64,000 bases of DNA, taken from the NCBI GenBank assembly GCA_902702965.1, contig CACRXP010000148.1, positions 536,869 to 600,868 of the forward strand, read 5' to 3'. Both the position numbers and the translations under genes were made by a program. A model generated the notes under the pieces. That model did no database searches, was not told the DNA's origin, and saw only the letters and a program-made list of their open reading frames with translations. The DNA is from Spirometra erinaceieuropaei (taxonomy: Eukaryota; Platyhelminthes; Cestoda; Diphyllobothriidea; Diphyllobothriidae). Positions 45,985 to 57,774 of the stretch are shown here, one piece after another (the first letter of the stretch is position 1; the number at the start of each line of letters is the position of its first letter).

Positions 45985-47605
45985 GCAAGTCCCACGACTG
46001 TCAGTTTAATTCAGGAAAAGTCGTCCGCATGGATATTTGAGTAAACCCAAAGGCGTGCGTTCGAATCCGAAAATGAGAGGTACGACAAGACTTCCAGCTG
46101 CACTAGATGGTGTTGCACGATAACCAAGATATATGGCAAAGGGGTAAGGGTGAAACATATCTGCAACTCGGGATGTCAACTTTGACATGCCAGAGGAGAA
46201 CGCAACAGGTCGCAGGCGCAGACCAACTGCATTCTGCATCGAAACTCTGCGCCCCAAAAGCAACAATCCAGGAAGGAAACTTTTGGCACGACTACCCTGA
46301 CATCTATGAGATGAAAGCGGACGAACAGTAGCAGGGATGAAAGACGACTGATCGCGAATGCTATTGGCAGAAATCGGACGAGCAAATTGTGAGCAGGAGT
46401 CAACCCGCCCTGATGATTGTAAACATTGCTGAATCTACCAGATGAAGACTAAACGTTGGACAGTTAGCTGGGCATGCATCAGGATATATCCGCAAACATT
46501 TGTCAGACGTAACTGGAGTCCAGAATATTTCAGCAAAAAGGAAAGCAGAAAGGTGCCTCAACGTTTTATACAAATGCACAGAGCAAGGTCGAACATATTC
46601 GACGGCGTAAACTTGCCTGTTTGATAACGTTGATGGAAAAATATAAATGCAAATTAACACAACTCCACGACCATGATGGATGTGATTCAGCCTATTTGAG
46701 TGCACTGTACTCTAAGAATTTGGAAGGAATCGCTAATTTCGTACGGCTTGGTAATGCCTGCATCAGCTAGAAGGTGTTCTCCCCAGGAACAGTGTTTGTC
46801 AGATCTCAGCAGTCACAAGACGACCTCGCACAATGCGCAGATCCATACTAGGTAACTCTGTCGCACTCCAAGACATCAAACAGGTGGGTACCATGCGATT
46901 CCCTGGCATCCAGCAATCCGACTTTTTAGCCCTTATCTGGCATTCTCGGCCAGAATCCTCATGAGTCTCATGACCTCTGCGCTTTCGTCTGTGAATATGG
47001 TCACCGTTGATTGGGTAGAATTAGAGCGGGAGCAGCAGAGGGAGGCGTAGGCAAGGTTGAGCACTTGAAGAAAAAAAATGTGCTAGCCGGGAGAGGTTTG
47101 TTTAGATGCTGATGCTTCGAAGAGATTTGTCAGTTCTTCATTGTCATGGCGTAAAATGCACTTAGTCGACCAGAAACCTCAAGTGGCATGTTACATTGGT
47201 CGGCCTCATGCCAATCTGAAGGGCCAGTACGCCGAAATACATGGGGTAACAGCGCAAACGCATATTCCCAAAAGAAGAACTGATTTTTCTCTAAAGTTCA
47301 GTTCGCTCTTCAACAAGGAGGCTTTGCCCACTTAAGATGAGGTCGTCCGTGGCTTCGACCTCAGTGAGTTACTGCCGGAATAACGATAAATCTCAAAGGG
47401 GAGAGGATGTTTGGAAGGAAATCACCTCTTCCAAAAATCCAAATGGGCAAGGATAGGATATGTAACCCCTCCTGCGTGGTTGATCAAAAGCCTATCTTCA
47501 CAGTTAAGTTAGGTGTGCTTCATAATGGTTTGCATGACAGTAGGTTGGGATAGGAGTTATATAGGAGGCAGATTTTGATTTCCGATAGCGGTATCGATAT
47601 TAAAG
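45985..47605. other. No gene recognised (unit B)
   Basis: Counterpart of 24986-26635. Compared with A it has a short extra segment near 46187-46211 (atgccagaggagaacgcaac). The short plus frame 47141-47335 corresponds to 26155-26355. A TTAGGG-like block follows at about 47615-47745. Confidence 0.4.
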
Positions 47606-47929
47606 TTGCCTGTTTTAGGCACAAGGTTAGGGTTTGGGTAACGGTTAGAATTGGTTATTTGGGTTGTTCTTGGGACTAGGGTTGCCAGGCTTGGCCTGTG
47701 GTTCGTATTAGGGGCTAATGCTAGGATTAGGGTTTAAGGGCTCGGCTAAAAGTTAGTGATTTCCCATTGAAGGCATGACCATAGCTGGCGTTATTTATGT
47801 GGCCTAGTACGGTCTCCCAAAGGACTCACGTACTATACCCTTGCTATGCTGTTTGCAGAATATACAATATGGCTTAAATCCACCGTTAAATTTTATGAAC
47901 CCCAAATGTTTTCCTCTTGTTAGTGTGGA

Positions 47930-48860
47930 GAAATTCCTGATTTTCCGTACACGGAAAATGCCCAGCCTGTAATTTGGAAACCCTGAATGCAAGTGCGACG
48001 GCAGATCAGGTTAAAAATCATTCGGGAATCGGGGAAGAATTTTAATCCGTCTCATAATCCTTTTCAAGTACAAAATTTGAAGAAGACGTAATTTCCTACC
48101 GAATAAGCAAAATAATGTGTATTTTATGCATGTTTTCTATGAAGTGTGTTTAAATTTAAAGACCGCCAAAAGTCAATGGGCGAAATTCATGCCACACAAA
48201 TAGTCATTTTTTACAAAGCTTAGTTTTCTCAGGCAGTCGGAAAGAAGTTTGTTTGAAACGTTACACCCTGCAAAAATTGATTTATCTTGACATTATGCTG
48301 CAGCCTGATTTATATTACAACCCTACTAAAGTAATTTTTCGGGTCGAAAACACGGTTCGGAATTTCAGCTAACATTTCATGAGTTAGCACATCTACTGTA
48401 TTTGCAAGTCGCCTTGCGTTCCTTGTACGTTAGACCTGAAATATAATATAGATTATTTTTATTTGCTCATTTGTACGTTGCCGAGCGGAGATAAAACTCC
48501 CAGACTTTGAACTTCTCCGTGATGAAATAAGCAAAGCGACCTACATGAATACCAGAATCACCTAGTTAGTAGGTGTTTATAGTGCTTGCTGCATTAGAAC
48601 AGATAGTAATTAAGGAAGGCCGATAATCATCTGGTTGGTTCTAAATTTATTGCTTGGGAGGTCAGCTTACTGGATCACAATTTGTATACTCCGTAAGTTT
48701 CGATATGCTGGGCAGGTAACTAGACCCAAATGGGACTAAAATTACAGCTCCCGGTGGAGTCTCATAGTTCAAGTGGTTTGAATTTTGGCTGTGCTCAAGT
48801 CTTGTCCTTGCTATCGTAGTTTCAAATACCACCGATGCCGCGGACATTTTCACAGTTCAG
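47930..48860 (+). repeat. Single recombinant copy of the 970-bp repeat (unit B)
   Basis: The left part (to about 48465) resembles the first copy in unit A (gaaatataatatagattattt), and the right part resembles the second copy (gccgagcggagat, cttctccgtgatgaaat, accgatgccgcggac). This is the product expected from recombination between the two tandem copies. It ends with a tRNA-like SINE head at 48757-48835. Confidence 0.85.
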
Positions 48861-48929
48861 TCCCAGGAATAATAATATGAATATTTTTAGTTGTTTTACT
48901 AAGCACACCTATTGGTGCCGACAATGCAG

Positions 48930-49384
48930 GCGGAAAAATATTCTTCTTTGAGGCGTGCAAATTCTGCATCCAGTGTGTCATTGGAGCAAATGTTCCTAGC
49001 CCTTTGGAAAAGAGCGTATACCAAGTTACGTTTCCATTGGATAGGTACAAATCTCAAAAAATGCAAGTAATGTCCCTTCCAAGTATTTTTATGGAAGACG
49101 GAACGTCTTATGTAACCATCTTCCTTTCTAAACATAAGAACATCCAGAAAAGATAGTTGGTTGTTTAGTTCCTTCTCCATTTTAAGTTTGATCTTTGGAT
49201 GCAGCTTATTCATAATAGAAAGCAGTTCTTCAGCCTCTCTAATGTCCTTAACAATAGCGAAAACATCATCCACGTATCTTTTGTAGAGTGGCAGCATATT
49301 CAATTTGGCGGACACTTTTTCTTCTAGATGACCCATAAAGATGTCAGCAAAGGTGGGGCCAAGGGGACTCCCCATTGCCACTCT
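48930..49384 (-). mobile_element. Penelope-like element, inverted RT part (unit B)
   Basis: Same split element as in unit A. The minus frame reads VAMGSPLGPTFADIFMGHLEE, YKRYVDDVFAIV, NTWKGHYLHFLR and ends at ARLKEEYF. A few residue changes (for example NRT to NKT before WKGHY), no stop. Confidence 0.9.
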
Positions 49385-50270
49385 ACTTAAGCGAGGATAT
49401 CCCGCACGGTTCATCCACAAATACAGCAACACTACACGGCCAAAATGAACAGAACATTTAGCTCCGAAAAAGCCCGTCTTTATATCTTTGCTCTTTAAGG
49501 GCGACAATATTTTAAATACTATCAAACGACGGCTACGGTCCGCCATCGAAAGGACATACAATGCCGCCGAACTAGTAGTATGCAGTCCTACTAAGCCACT
49601 TCCGATTCCACGGGCAAAGGATGCCCTGCCAATGCACGCCACTTCAAATTGTGTTTATGAATTCACATGCACTTGCGGATGCAAGTACATTGGGCGAACG
49701 CAAAGGCAGTTGGCAGCAAGGTCTATTGAGCACCTGCCCAGGTGGCTTCTAAGACAAGAAAATAAGATCCCGCGTTCCTCCATTACGAAACACCTACTTG
49801 ATACTGGTCACTCCGTCGACCCCACAACTTCCTTCCGAGTACTTGTTCGGGCGCGAACAACTCGGACTTTGCGTTACCTGGAGGCGGCCTATATACGACG
49901 AGTGAAACCAGATCTTTGTAAACAATTGGAACACGTGGTTAACCTAACATTGCCATGGTAGCCTCTAGCTCCATGATTTCCCCCTCTCTCCTCTCATTTT
50001 TGCTCTTTAACGTTCCCCTTTTTTCACTTTCTTCCCCTACGGTGTTTGAGTTACTAACTTTATCGATTAGCCAGCTTTGCCCAAAACCCTGACCTTGCTG
50101 TTTCTGCATTGATTTTCTGCACGAATTCAAATCTGTTGTATTCTTCTCACTCGCTATCTGTCTTATGAAGCGACAGAACGCAGCTGAAGAGCCGTCGCGA
50201 AATTTTTTGGTACCAATAAATCCTGCCCTTCATGCCTGCTTCAATACCATTCAAGTCTGAACAGCATCAC
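49385..50270 (+). mobile_element. Penelope-like element, GIY-YIG nuclease part (unit B)
   Basis: Sense nuclease part with the linker (KKPVFISLLFKGDN, one Pro to Leu change), Cys-rich CVYEFTCTCGCKYIGRTQRQ, SIEHLPRWLL and the same stop (49961), then 3-prime sequence to about 50270. It is almost identical to 29460-30238, more so than the surrounding unit. Confidence 0.9.
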
Positions 50271-50271
50271 A

Positions 50272-51300
50272 GCAAGTCGACGAAGTGCGCGATGCTGACT
50301 CCCCCGAGACTGTTATTTCGTTACATTAGGTGGTGGAATGAATGTCCGAATTCAGCTGAATTATTAAAGTATACGATATGCACATGAAATGTTTGGTCAG
50401 AAGGAAGTCGGAACACCGAACGGGGATAGCGGCAAGTTCATTTCCTCGTCTCTTTCAAAATTCATTGCTCTATCATCTTGTCACGTATAACACCCAACCA
50501 ACATATAAAACCCATGCTAAAGAAGCGACCTAGGTTTTTATAACTATGGGCATATGCGTCGCACTAGGTCTTTGTCCATACATATCCTGACAAACATAAT
50601 CTGAGTGTTTAAATAGAGTTATGTTACTCAAACAGTGTAAACGTCATTTACAGCAGATGCGCAACGTGAATGGAATATATTGGCGTAATGCGACACGATC
50701 ATTCGCATAACACACCTACTTAAATAATATTTTTGAATAGAACACGCATTTGGAAATTTCGGCTAACATTTCATGACATAGCATATATACTGCATCCAAT
50801 ATGGACGCTCTAGGATGAAAGGTCTACGCAAATTTATCAATCATTATTTCGCCGGTAGCAATAGATGTAATGGCTTTCAAAAATTTGTTGTAAAGCATGG
50901 CTAACTTCCTCACTACAGGTCAGATTTCACTTAATGGATTTTCTTAATTTTTCTTCTAGCCTCTAGTGGATCAGCACCCCATACGTATTAATGGTCGACC
51001 CGTGGAACCCCTGTTACCACAACTACCCTAGCAACTGTATCTACATTTCCAGTGAGCTGTAGGCACCGTAGAAGTGCCGACTGTAAGGAGGATTCCCTCA
51101 TCGACCAGGACATCAGTTTTAACTCTGATACATCCATCTGAACAACTGGCACCGCGTACACAGCTGTTAGATGGATACCGGCCACCACTAGGCTGCATGG
51201 GGAATTCTCCGGGCTGCTTCCATCAGTCGTACAAGCCTCACAGGTACAAAATTCCGTAAAGCCTCATTGGCTACTAGTATGTTCTATCATGATAAAGAGA
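50272..51300 (+). pseudogene. Decayed sense copy of the Ser/Pro-rich gene (unit B)
   Basis: Counterpart of 30240-31270, with the same premature stop in the exon 1 part and the same tgg-to-tga change in the exon 2 part (ccatctgaacaact near 51136). The damage predates the 21-kb duplication. Confidence 0.8.
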
Positions 51301-51304
51301 GTTC

Positions 51305-52590
51305 GGGATCCTGGATGCTTATGTTGGGGATTACGCGTGGAGGTTAACGATGAGGACGATATCAATGAAGCGCAACTGCATGAACAACTTGGCTCACCTC
51401 CCCACTCTTTCTGGTTTGGAGGGGGGTTGGTTTGTGCTAAACAATGCTTAGGTTGCCTTTCAGTGTGCTCGGCCGTCCATATTGGTCACATGATGCTTAC
51501 ATGGCTTAAGTAATTCAGGTCGGCCAAAAGACGTAGTCGATGTAGACTAGGACATGCATGCATAAAGCCCTTGTGCGATGCAAATCACTTTTTACTTATA
51601 ATAGCTCAAATTACATCAAATTGTTGCTTTGGTGCTGCAGGGAACAAGATGATGAAAGAATGAATTTTGAAAGATACGAGTGGACTTAATGCTATCTGAG
51701 CTCGGTGCCAGTTGTCCATATGGATGTATCAGAGTTGAAGCTTATGTCCCGTTCAATGCTAGATTCCTCCTTACTGTCCGCATTTCTACTGTCCTTAAAA
51801 CTCGTGGGATTTGTAGATGAGGATGCTACGCTAAGTGTGCTAACGGGAGATGCGTAATTGGGCCATTTGAACGTATTAGATTGTGATACACTAGGAACTA
51901 TATGACAAGGTAAAGAAAATGGATTACGTGTAATTTGATCTTCATTTAGGTAGAAGGTCATGAGTTAAAATAGATTCATGAAAGCCGACACCAATAACCT
52001 AAAATAATGCTTCTTTACGCCCAAGGTCATCCCTTATCCTCGGTCGTGCGTATTGGATAAGTGATGCTTAGCTGGCTTAAATAAAGCAAGTCGGTTAAAA
52101 AGATCGGTCACGGTAAGATAGAACATGCATGCATAAGGACCTTGTGCGATGCATATACCTTATTTATACTTGAATTACGTCATTTATACGGGCTCACATT
52201 ATTGCTTAAGTGTTGTAGACGAGGAGATGAAGGAAAAATGAATCTTGAAAGTTACGAGGGACGGACTAAATGCTTTCTGAGTACGGGGTTCCGTCTTTAT
52301 TCTGACTGAACATCCTACGGTCATAGGGTGTACTTAATGATCCAGCTACATCTGGATCCTCATTCCACCATCTGATGTAACGAAATAACATTCTCGTTGG
52401 GCTTAACATCTCGAAGGTCGTCGAGTTGATTTGTGATGCACTTCAAGGGCTAAATTGTATTGAATGGTTTCGGGTCATACTGGACCTGAACAACGGCGCG
52501 GCTGCCCACCGGCGGTCACGTGTTGCGAAATAAGGTAATTCTTAAGTAAGCCAAATTGATGTAACTCAACCGTTTGATAAATAGACCGAG
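51305..52590 (-). pseudogene. Decayed, rearranged inverted copies of the gene (unit B)
   Basis: Counterpart of 31275-32555: inverted exon 2 piece near 51310-51425 (plus-strand antisense reads VNDEDDINEAQL), inverted intron piece near 51490-51690, and inverted exon/intron piece 51695-52590. Confidence 0.8.
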
Positions 52591-52594
52591 TTTC

Positions 52595-53630
52595 ATGAGA
52601 CATGCGGCTTCCGGTTCGCTCGCTGACCACTCTCATTGAATTTCTGACTGGCAGTTGGAATGTGATGGCCTCGCCCCCTCAGTTCTCCTGCAAAGAAACA
52701 CCATCGGGCGTGTCTATTGTGACACCTCTGAGTCGGTTGTCACACTGCCGCAGCTGGATCCGGTCATGGGCTTCCGGGTTCATGAACCATGGCGGACACG
52801 ATGAGGATTGTGCTCGTTTTTCTCATGAATTTCTAACCCCTCTCCTAATCCGTCAGCACTGCACAACCACTTACTTCTGCAGTGTTTTGACTTTCTCATC
52901 ACCCTCTGCCGTAAATCGACTACCACCTGTCAACATGAACCTGTCCTGAACTCTTCCACTGTCTTCCACGGTGCTTGTTTCCTTCCAAAAAAGCTCGGAT
53001 TCTATGAAGTCCCCGCCCCCACCGTGCTTCATGTTCAGCAGTCTGTTTTACTGCTCCACCCACAGATCGTTGTTTTACCTCAAAATGTCAATTGCGAACA
53101 TGTGAATATTACTACCATAGGCATGATGTATGCTAAAACGCTCCCGGACACCAGTATCATTTCCTACTTCATAAAACTTATCTTTCAATTCCATTGTACA
53201 ATTGCTTGCTTCATGCAGACACCCAGACCAAAATTATGGTAAATTATCGCACTGTTTAAACCAGTCTTCACATTGCACTAGTACATTCCTCCGGTCACTT
53301 CAAAATAAAGCTATTACTATTAATGATAGTAATGCCTATTCAGTCTTCTCTGTCTCTGTTGCTAGCTATCACCGATTATGGGATGCGGGCTCCGGGTTTG
53401 AGGTTGTCCCAATGGACCTTGGCTTAATTCAGACATTTGAGTGTAGGAAACCGGCAAGGAACATACCGTCGAACCAATGTCCCCTTAGCTGGGCCATTCA
53501 GTGACTGAAATGCAGAGAAACGCTTGTCTCGACTTTTGAATGATGCGAATATTTGTAGTATGCTGATGTTGTTTTCTGTATCCTGGAGAAGACAAGCATC
53601 CTAGGAGCGTTAGAACATCAATGAGCGCTA
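52595..53630 (+). repeat. Repeat R3, plus orientation (unit B)
   Basis: Counterpart of 32570-33605; reverse complement of 57775-58690 with clear divergence. Confidence 0.65.
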
Positions 53631-53829
53631 GTCAGACATGTGTAACAGTTGACTGAGAGATTGGAAAACTTGCTGATGACATCAACTCCTGCTTCCTCCT
53701 CATCAGAATGTCCCACCTCACGACCGTATGCGTTCTCCCCTCCCTACCACTCCAATGCTGGTTGCGACGTGATAATGCCGTGGAAATGCGAGTCCATTTG
53801 GATGTGGAGCGACCATCGAGACTCACACT

Positions 53830-54160
53830 ACAAATACGTCCTACCGACCTCCTTTAAGGATCAACAACTCAATCCACCGGCCCGGAAGGCTCTTTGTCAC
53901 AGTCGACCGATCTGGAAAATAACAGTGAGGACTGAGATGGCAATCCACGAGGCCAACCGGATCGGCGCCGCAAAAGCCAGAAGAGGGACTCGCAAGCTTC
54001 AGGTGCTGTAGGCTCACAACCCCAACATATCCAGTTCCTTCCAACGAGTCCATGTTGTCAACGGACATTACGCCCTCCACCACCTTCATCATTCCTACTC
54101 CATCTCCACAAGGACGACGACGACGACTACCGCTATTTCCATCTCACCGCCAGTAAGAAC
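53830..54160 (+). mobile_element. LINE C-terminal tail (unit B)
   Basis: The plus frame reads RPIWKITVRTEMAIHEANRI and GAAKARRGTRKLQVL, slightly closer to the family pattern (EANRI) than unit A, then a (gac)5 microsatellite near 54112-54128. Confidence 0.6.
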
Positions 54161-54945
54161 ACTCTCGATGGCCTGCCACCCACCACCATTTCATATGGGC
54201 GATACTGTCGAATGGCAGAGGATAAGTTAGGGGGAGGGGGCAAATGGAGAATGTCTGCCACCTTTTCGTCGTGTAGATCGGCGATGAAATGGTGGAGGAG
54301 TAGACAGTCACGGTCTGTCTCCGGTAAGTTGGTGTGACCTCTGGTTGCCAGGCGTATTATGCACCCCGCAAAATTGTCTACGGTCTGTGTAGGGCATTGA
54401 CGGAGGATGGCGAAACGTTGGTTGGCGACCCATGGGGCCTGTGGATGGTCAAAGAGTTGAATGAGAATATTTGTGGCTCGGTTGAAGTCTGATGTGGGTT
54501 CGATTCCTGCGTCCAATGCACGTCGGCGAGCTGGGGGGATAAGAACAGCAAAATGTAGCAAGTACGTTCGTATGGTGGAACGGTTAGGAGTAGGATTGAG
54601 AAATCACGCAAAAATTCACGGATGCTTTGATCTGTTTCATATATCTCAAGTGCTAATAAGGGTCTGGGAGCGTAGGGGTCGGGGAGGTTTGTCGCGTGGA
54701 TAGGATCTTGGCGGGGAAAAGGGGCGGAATGGGATTGGGGGCTGGTACGCTCACCGTCAGCCACCATTGTCATGTCCGTCTCGAACGGACCAGTTGGGAA
54801 CGAAGAATTGTTATCTGTTGTCGACTGTTTCCTCTTCTTCCCAATACGAGAATAAATTTGGCGCTCCGAACTCGGAGTATCTAACATTCTTTGCACACAG
54901 TCTGAATCGCATCGGAACTGAACGTGATGTTTTGATAGCACAGGC
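54133..54945 (-). mobile_element. LTR-retrotransposon gag remnant, longer copy (unit B)
   Basis: Minus-strand gag in two frames: 54941-54562 carries a plausible N-terminal part (from MTMVADGERTSPQSH, about 54773) through LRDFSILLLTVPPYERTCY, and 54561-54133 carries the capsid-like part (WVANQRFAILRQ, LPETDRDCLLLHHFIADLHD). The frame change is shared with unit A. No LTR, primer-binding site or pol region was identified with confidence. Confidence 0.55.
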
Positions 54946-54959
54946 AGATTCCGATGAGG

Positions 54960-55330
54960 GAGTTTATTATAACAGAGCAGATAAACGCGTATAGACGTTA
55001 GTAGTAAGCAAGTAAGGAGTTGATCTCGAGAAGTAACGAATGGAGAAATTAATGGAAGAACACGTACATAAATAAGATTATAGGGTTAACTCCGGAAAAC
55101 ATGAAGGTGGTAAACAAAATGTAACAACGATTTACGAGAGAAGGAACATAAAACAAACGCGGATGGGACTTATCCGGTATGCAGGTCAGGGGTTTTGATT
55201 GGATCAATGTATCGAGCTTGGTCCGGGATTTTTCCCAAAATGAGTAGTCAGTTATTTATTAAACCAGGGTCGGAACCCTGTGCACTAGACTGTTATAAAT
55301 GGCAAGGCTCCTTTTAATAATAAGTTTAAA
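54960..55330. other. Sequence without counterpart in unit A
   Basis: AT-rich sequence to the right of the gag remnant; it would be the leader or LTR side of that element. The imperfect ccagggtcggaaccctg at about 55264-55280 is an inverted repeat. Nothing else was recognised. Confidence 0.4.
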
Positions 55331-55603
55331 TCAATCAAATTTTAAATTGGGTATTGGAGTGTTCAGCATGGATAAGAAAGCGAGAGTTATCGTAAGGTGG
55401 CTAGCAGAGAGCAGAGCAGCAACATTTACAACAATTCTACTAGCAAGGAGAATTAGAACAGCGGGAATGGAAGAGGGGGAGAAAGGAAAAAAACGTAGAC
55501 AAAGGCCAAGGAGAGAAAAATGGGAAAAAACGTTGAACAACACACAATGGCAAATTAGTCAATGTGACAGTCATCTAAAAGAGGACTGAAATTCCGTGTG
55601 CCA
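55330..55603 (+). repeat. Junction repeat shared with 14050-14335
   Basis: Purine-rich sequence (agcaaggagaattagaacagcgg, ggagagaaaaatgggaaaaaac) matching the left edge of unit A, running into the N gap. Confidence 0.6.
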
Positions 55604-56064
55604 NNNNNNNNNNNNNNNNNNNNNNNNNNNNNNNNNNNNNNNNNNNNNNNNNNNNNNNNNNNNNNNNNNNNNNNNNNNNNNNNNNNNNNNNNNNNNNNNN
55701 NNNNNNNNNNNNNNNNNNNNNNNNNNNNNNNNNNNNNNNNNNNNNNNNNNNNNNNNNNNNNNNNNNNNNNNNNNNNNNNNNNNNNNNNNNNNNNNNNNNN
55801 NNNNNNNNNNNNNNNNNNNNNNNNNNNNNNNNNNNNNNNNNNNNNNNNNNNNNNNNNNNNNNNNNNNNNNNNNNNNNNNNNNNNNNNNNNNNNNNNNNNN
55901 NNNNNNNNNNNNNNNNNNNNNNNNNNNNNNNNNNNNNNNNNNNNNNNNNNNNNNNNNNNNNNNNNNNNNNNNNNNNNNNNNNNNNNNNNNNNNNNNNNNN
56001 NNNNNNNNNNNNNNNNNNNNNNNNNNNNNNNNNNNNNNNNNNNNNNNNNNNNNNNNNNNNNNNN
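55604..56064. other. Assembly gap (461 N)
   Basis: Run of N. By comparison with 14335-14690 in unit A it probably hides the stretch between the junction repeat and the start of the Penelope element. Open frames through it are artefacts. Confidence 1.
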
Positions 56065-57265
56065 CTTCTTTGATGTCAATGGTTTCATTGCATTCTCTCG
56101 TGCTATCGTAGGTCATGGATGTTCCACTTCTTATCCCAACTAATTAAAATGCTATATATTGCCTCTCGCCGACGTCTGCTGTTTCATATGGCTCAAGCGT
56201 CATTCGGTGATGTCGGCTCCATTGATGATCATCTTCTGAAAATGTACAAGAAAACTGGCCAACAAATTGGATGAGTGAATTTCATCTAACTCCCGAACGT
56301 GCGACTCAGAATTTTATTCTCCTTGAACGGCTCGACCCTGTCTAGTCTGAAAGCCAAAAAAAGTTTTGTAGAGGTCAGTGCAACTGGTCTTCACTCCATG
56401 ATCCCCGAAACTATGGGTCAAGTACGTCGACGATAAATTTGTCACGATCAAGAGGAACGAAGTTCAGGCCTTCAAGGTACAGTTGAACTCAATCCTTCCT
56501 GAAGTCCTTTTTCAAATAGAAGTAGAAAATAACAGTCAGTTACCTTTCCATGATGTGCAAGACAAAGGGCTAGCAAGTTGGTGGATAAGGACTGGGGTAC
56601 GTTGTATGGTGATGAATACTAGACAGCTTTCCTATCTAAAATGTAACCATCCTATTGGTCACAAATCCAGTTATGCTAGAACACTCTTTCAGTTGAGCTC
56701 AAGCACATTGTGGCGATGAGGAGGGGAGAAATAAGGAAGTGAAATACCTACCCTACCTGTTCACAGCCAATGTTCATTCACGGTCATACATACGTAAGTG
56801 CCTAAGTAATCTCTTCTTGAACGGTCAGACGTTGAGTAGCTGAAGAGTTGGTTTTCTATTTCCTATGAGATGAAGGTTTCGAAGGTGACACCAAGGATTC
56901 TGAAACCTACTGGTGGCCTGTAGGTCGTATTTAAGCCGAAAAACTAGTTGACGGCAACGGAATAATCAGCGGCAATCTGAAGTACGCAATGCTAAAACTG
57001 CAGTGTGAAGTATGTTGGTGAAGCGGGCAGACGTCTTTACACAAGTCTGCATGAGGACCAGCTCGCAGTTGGCCGCAAGAACAAACTTCCACTGGTATAT
57101 GCCCATATCCAACGGGAGACGCGCGGTTTCGCCTTTGGAGAAGAAAGCGTCATCGGCCGAACCAATGAGGAAATGTGAAGAATCGTGTCCGAATGTTGGT
57201 CCTCAACTGGTACACTCAACCGAGCTACAGACCTTCATCGTGTCTACCATGGCATGACTATAACA
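56065..57265 (+). mobile_element. Decayed Penelope-like element, unit C
   Basis: Counterpart of 14690-15870, and from about 56520 of 35400-36135. It has RT-end pieces (thumb frame near 56660-56770) and the nuclease piece near 57011-57250 (KYVGEAGRRLYTSLHEDQLA), where tgc of B has become tga (atgtgaagaatc near 57173). Non-functional. Confidence 0.75.
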
Positions 57266-57454
57266 CCAGACAGGTGCAAAGCTAAATAAGTCCAGGCTAT
57301 CAGGAGCAGACACTTCAGTAATCCGATAATGAAAATGAAAAAGTCACCGACAAGTACAATATCATCCATGAAGTCGCCAGTTTTTCTTCGTCGCCTTTTA
57401 AAGGGAATGATGTGGGTCACCTATTTGTATGGAAGGACTATGACAACGATAAGG

Positions 57455-57770
57455 CATACTGGAATGGCCACTGCTGGCTCTTATGTCATCATCAACCAGA
57501 CACATCCAATTCCAGGTTTGCACATCATGAAGCCCAAGTTCGCGTTCCGCTGGTTAGTAGCCCAACGCCCTAAGAGAGAGAGAGAGAGGACTGCTTTATT
57601 TTCAAAATAAAGCGGTCCTCTCTCTCTCTCTCTCTAACATCTGACTCAGGGGCTTGTTTTGCTCTCGGCAGTGTTGGGGCCTACCGGTCGAGAACCGGAA
57701 GTTGATGTAATCATCGAGTTTCGCGGTCTCCTAATCAACTGTCATACATGACTGATTAGGACACCCTGAG
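57455..57770 (-). mobile_element. tRNA-derived SINE with inserted palindrome (unit C)
   Basis: Same SINE as 36325-36560, but interrupted in the tRNA-like head by the palindrome at 57574-57633. Confidence 0.65.
57574..57633. repeat. Near-perfect palindrome of (GA)n arms
   Basis: The left arm gagagagagagagagg + actgctttatttt and the right arm aaaataaagcggt + cctctctctctctctctc pair over about 29 bp with one mismatch (a G-T wobble in RNA) around a single central base. It lies between two taa triplets, and unit B has the uninterrupted sequence (ccctaacaactgac, about 36448). It is therefore a recent insertion or a local foldback event. Confidence 0.9.
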
Positions 57771-57774
57771 GTTT

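Larger units (their letters stand above)
35396..56520 (+). repeat. Tandem 21-kb unit B
   Basis: Second unit, complete but containing the N gap. It has the same order as A. Differences: a SINE and full R3 near its left end, one instead of two 970-bp repeats, longer gag remnant, and sequence at 54960-55330 that has no counterpart elsewhere in the window. Confidence 0.95.

Noticed and set aside
55555..56143. Long open frames of about 170-180 codons
   Set aside because: They are translations through the N gap.
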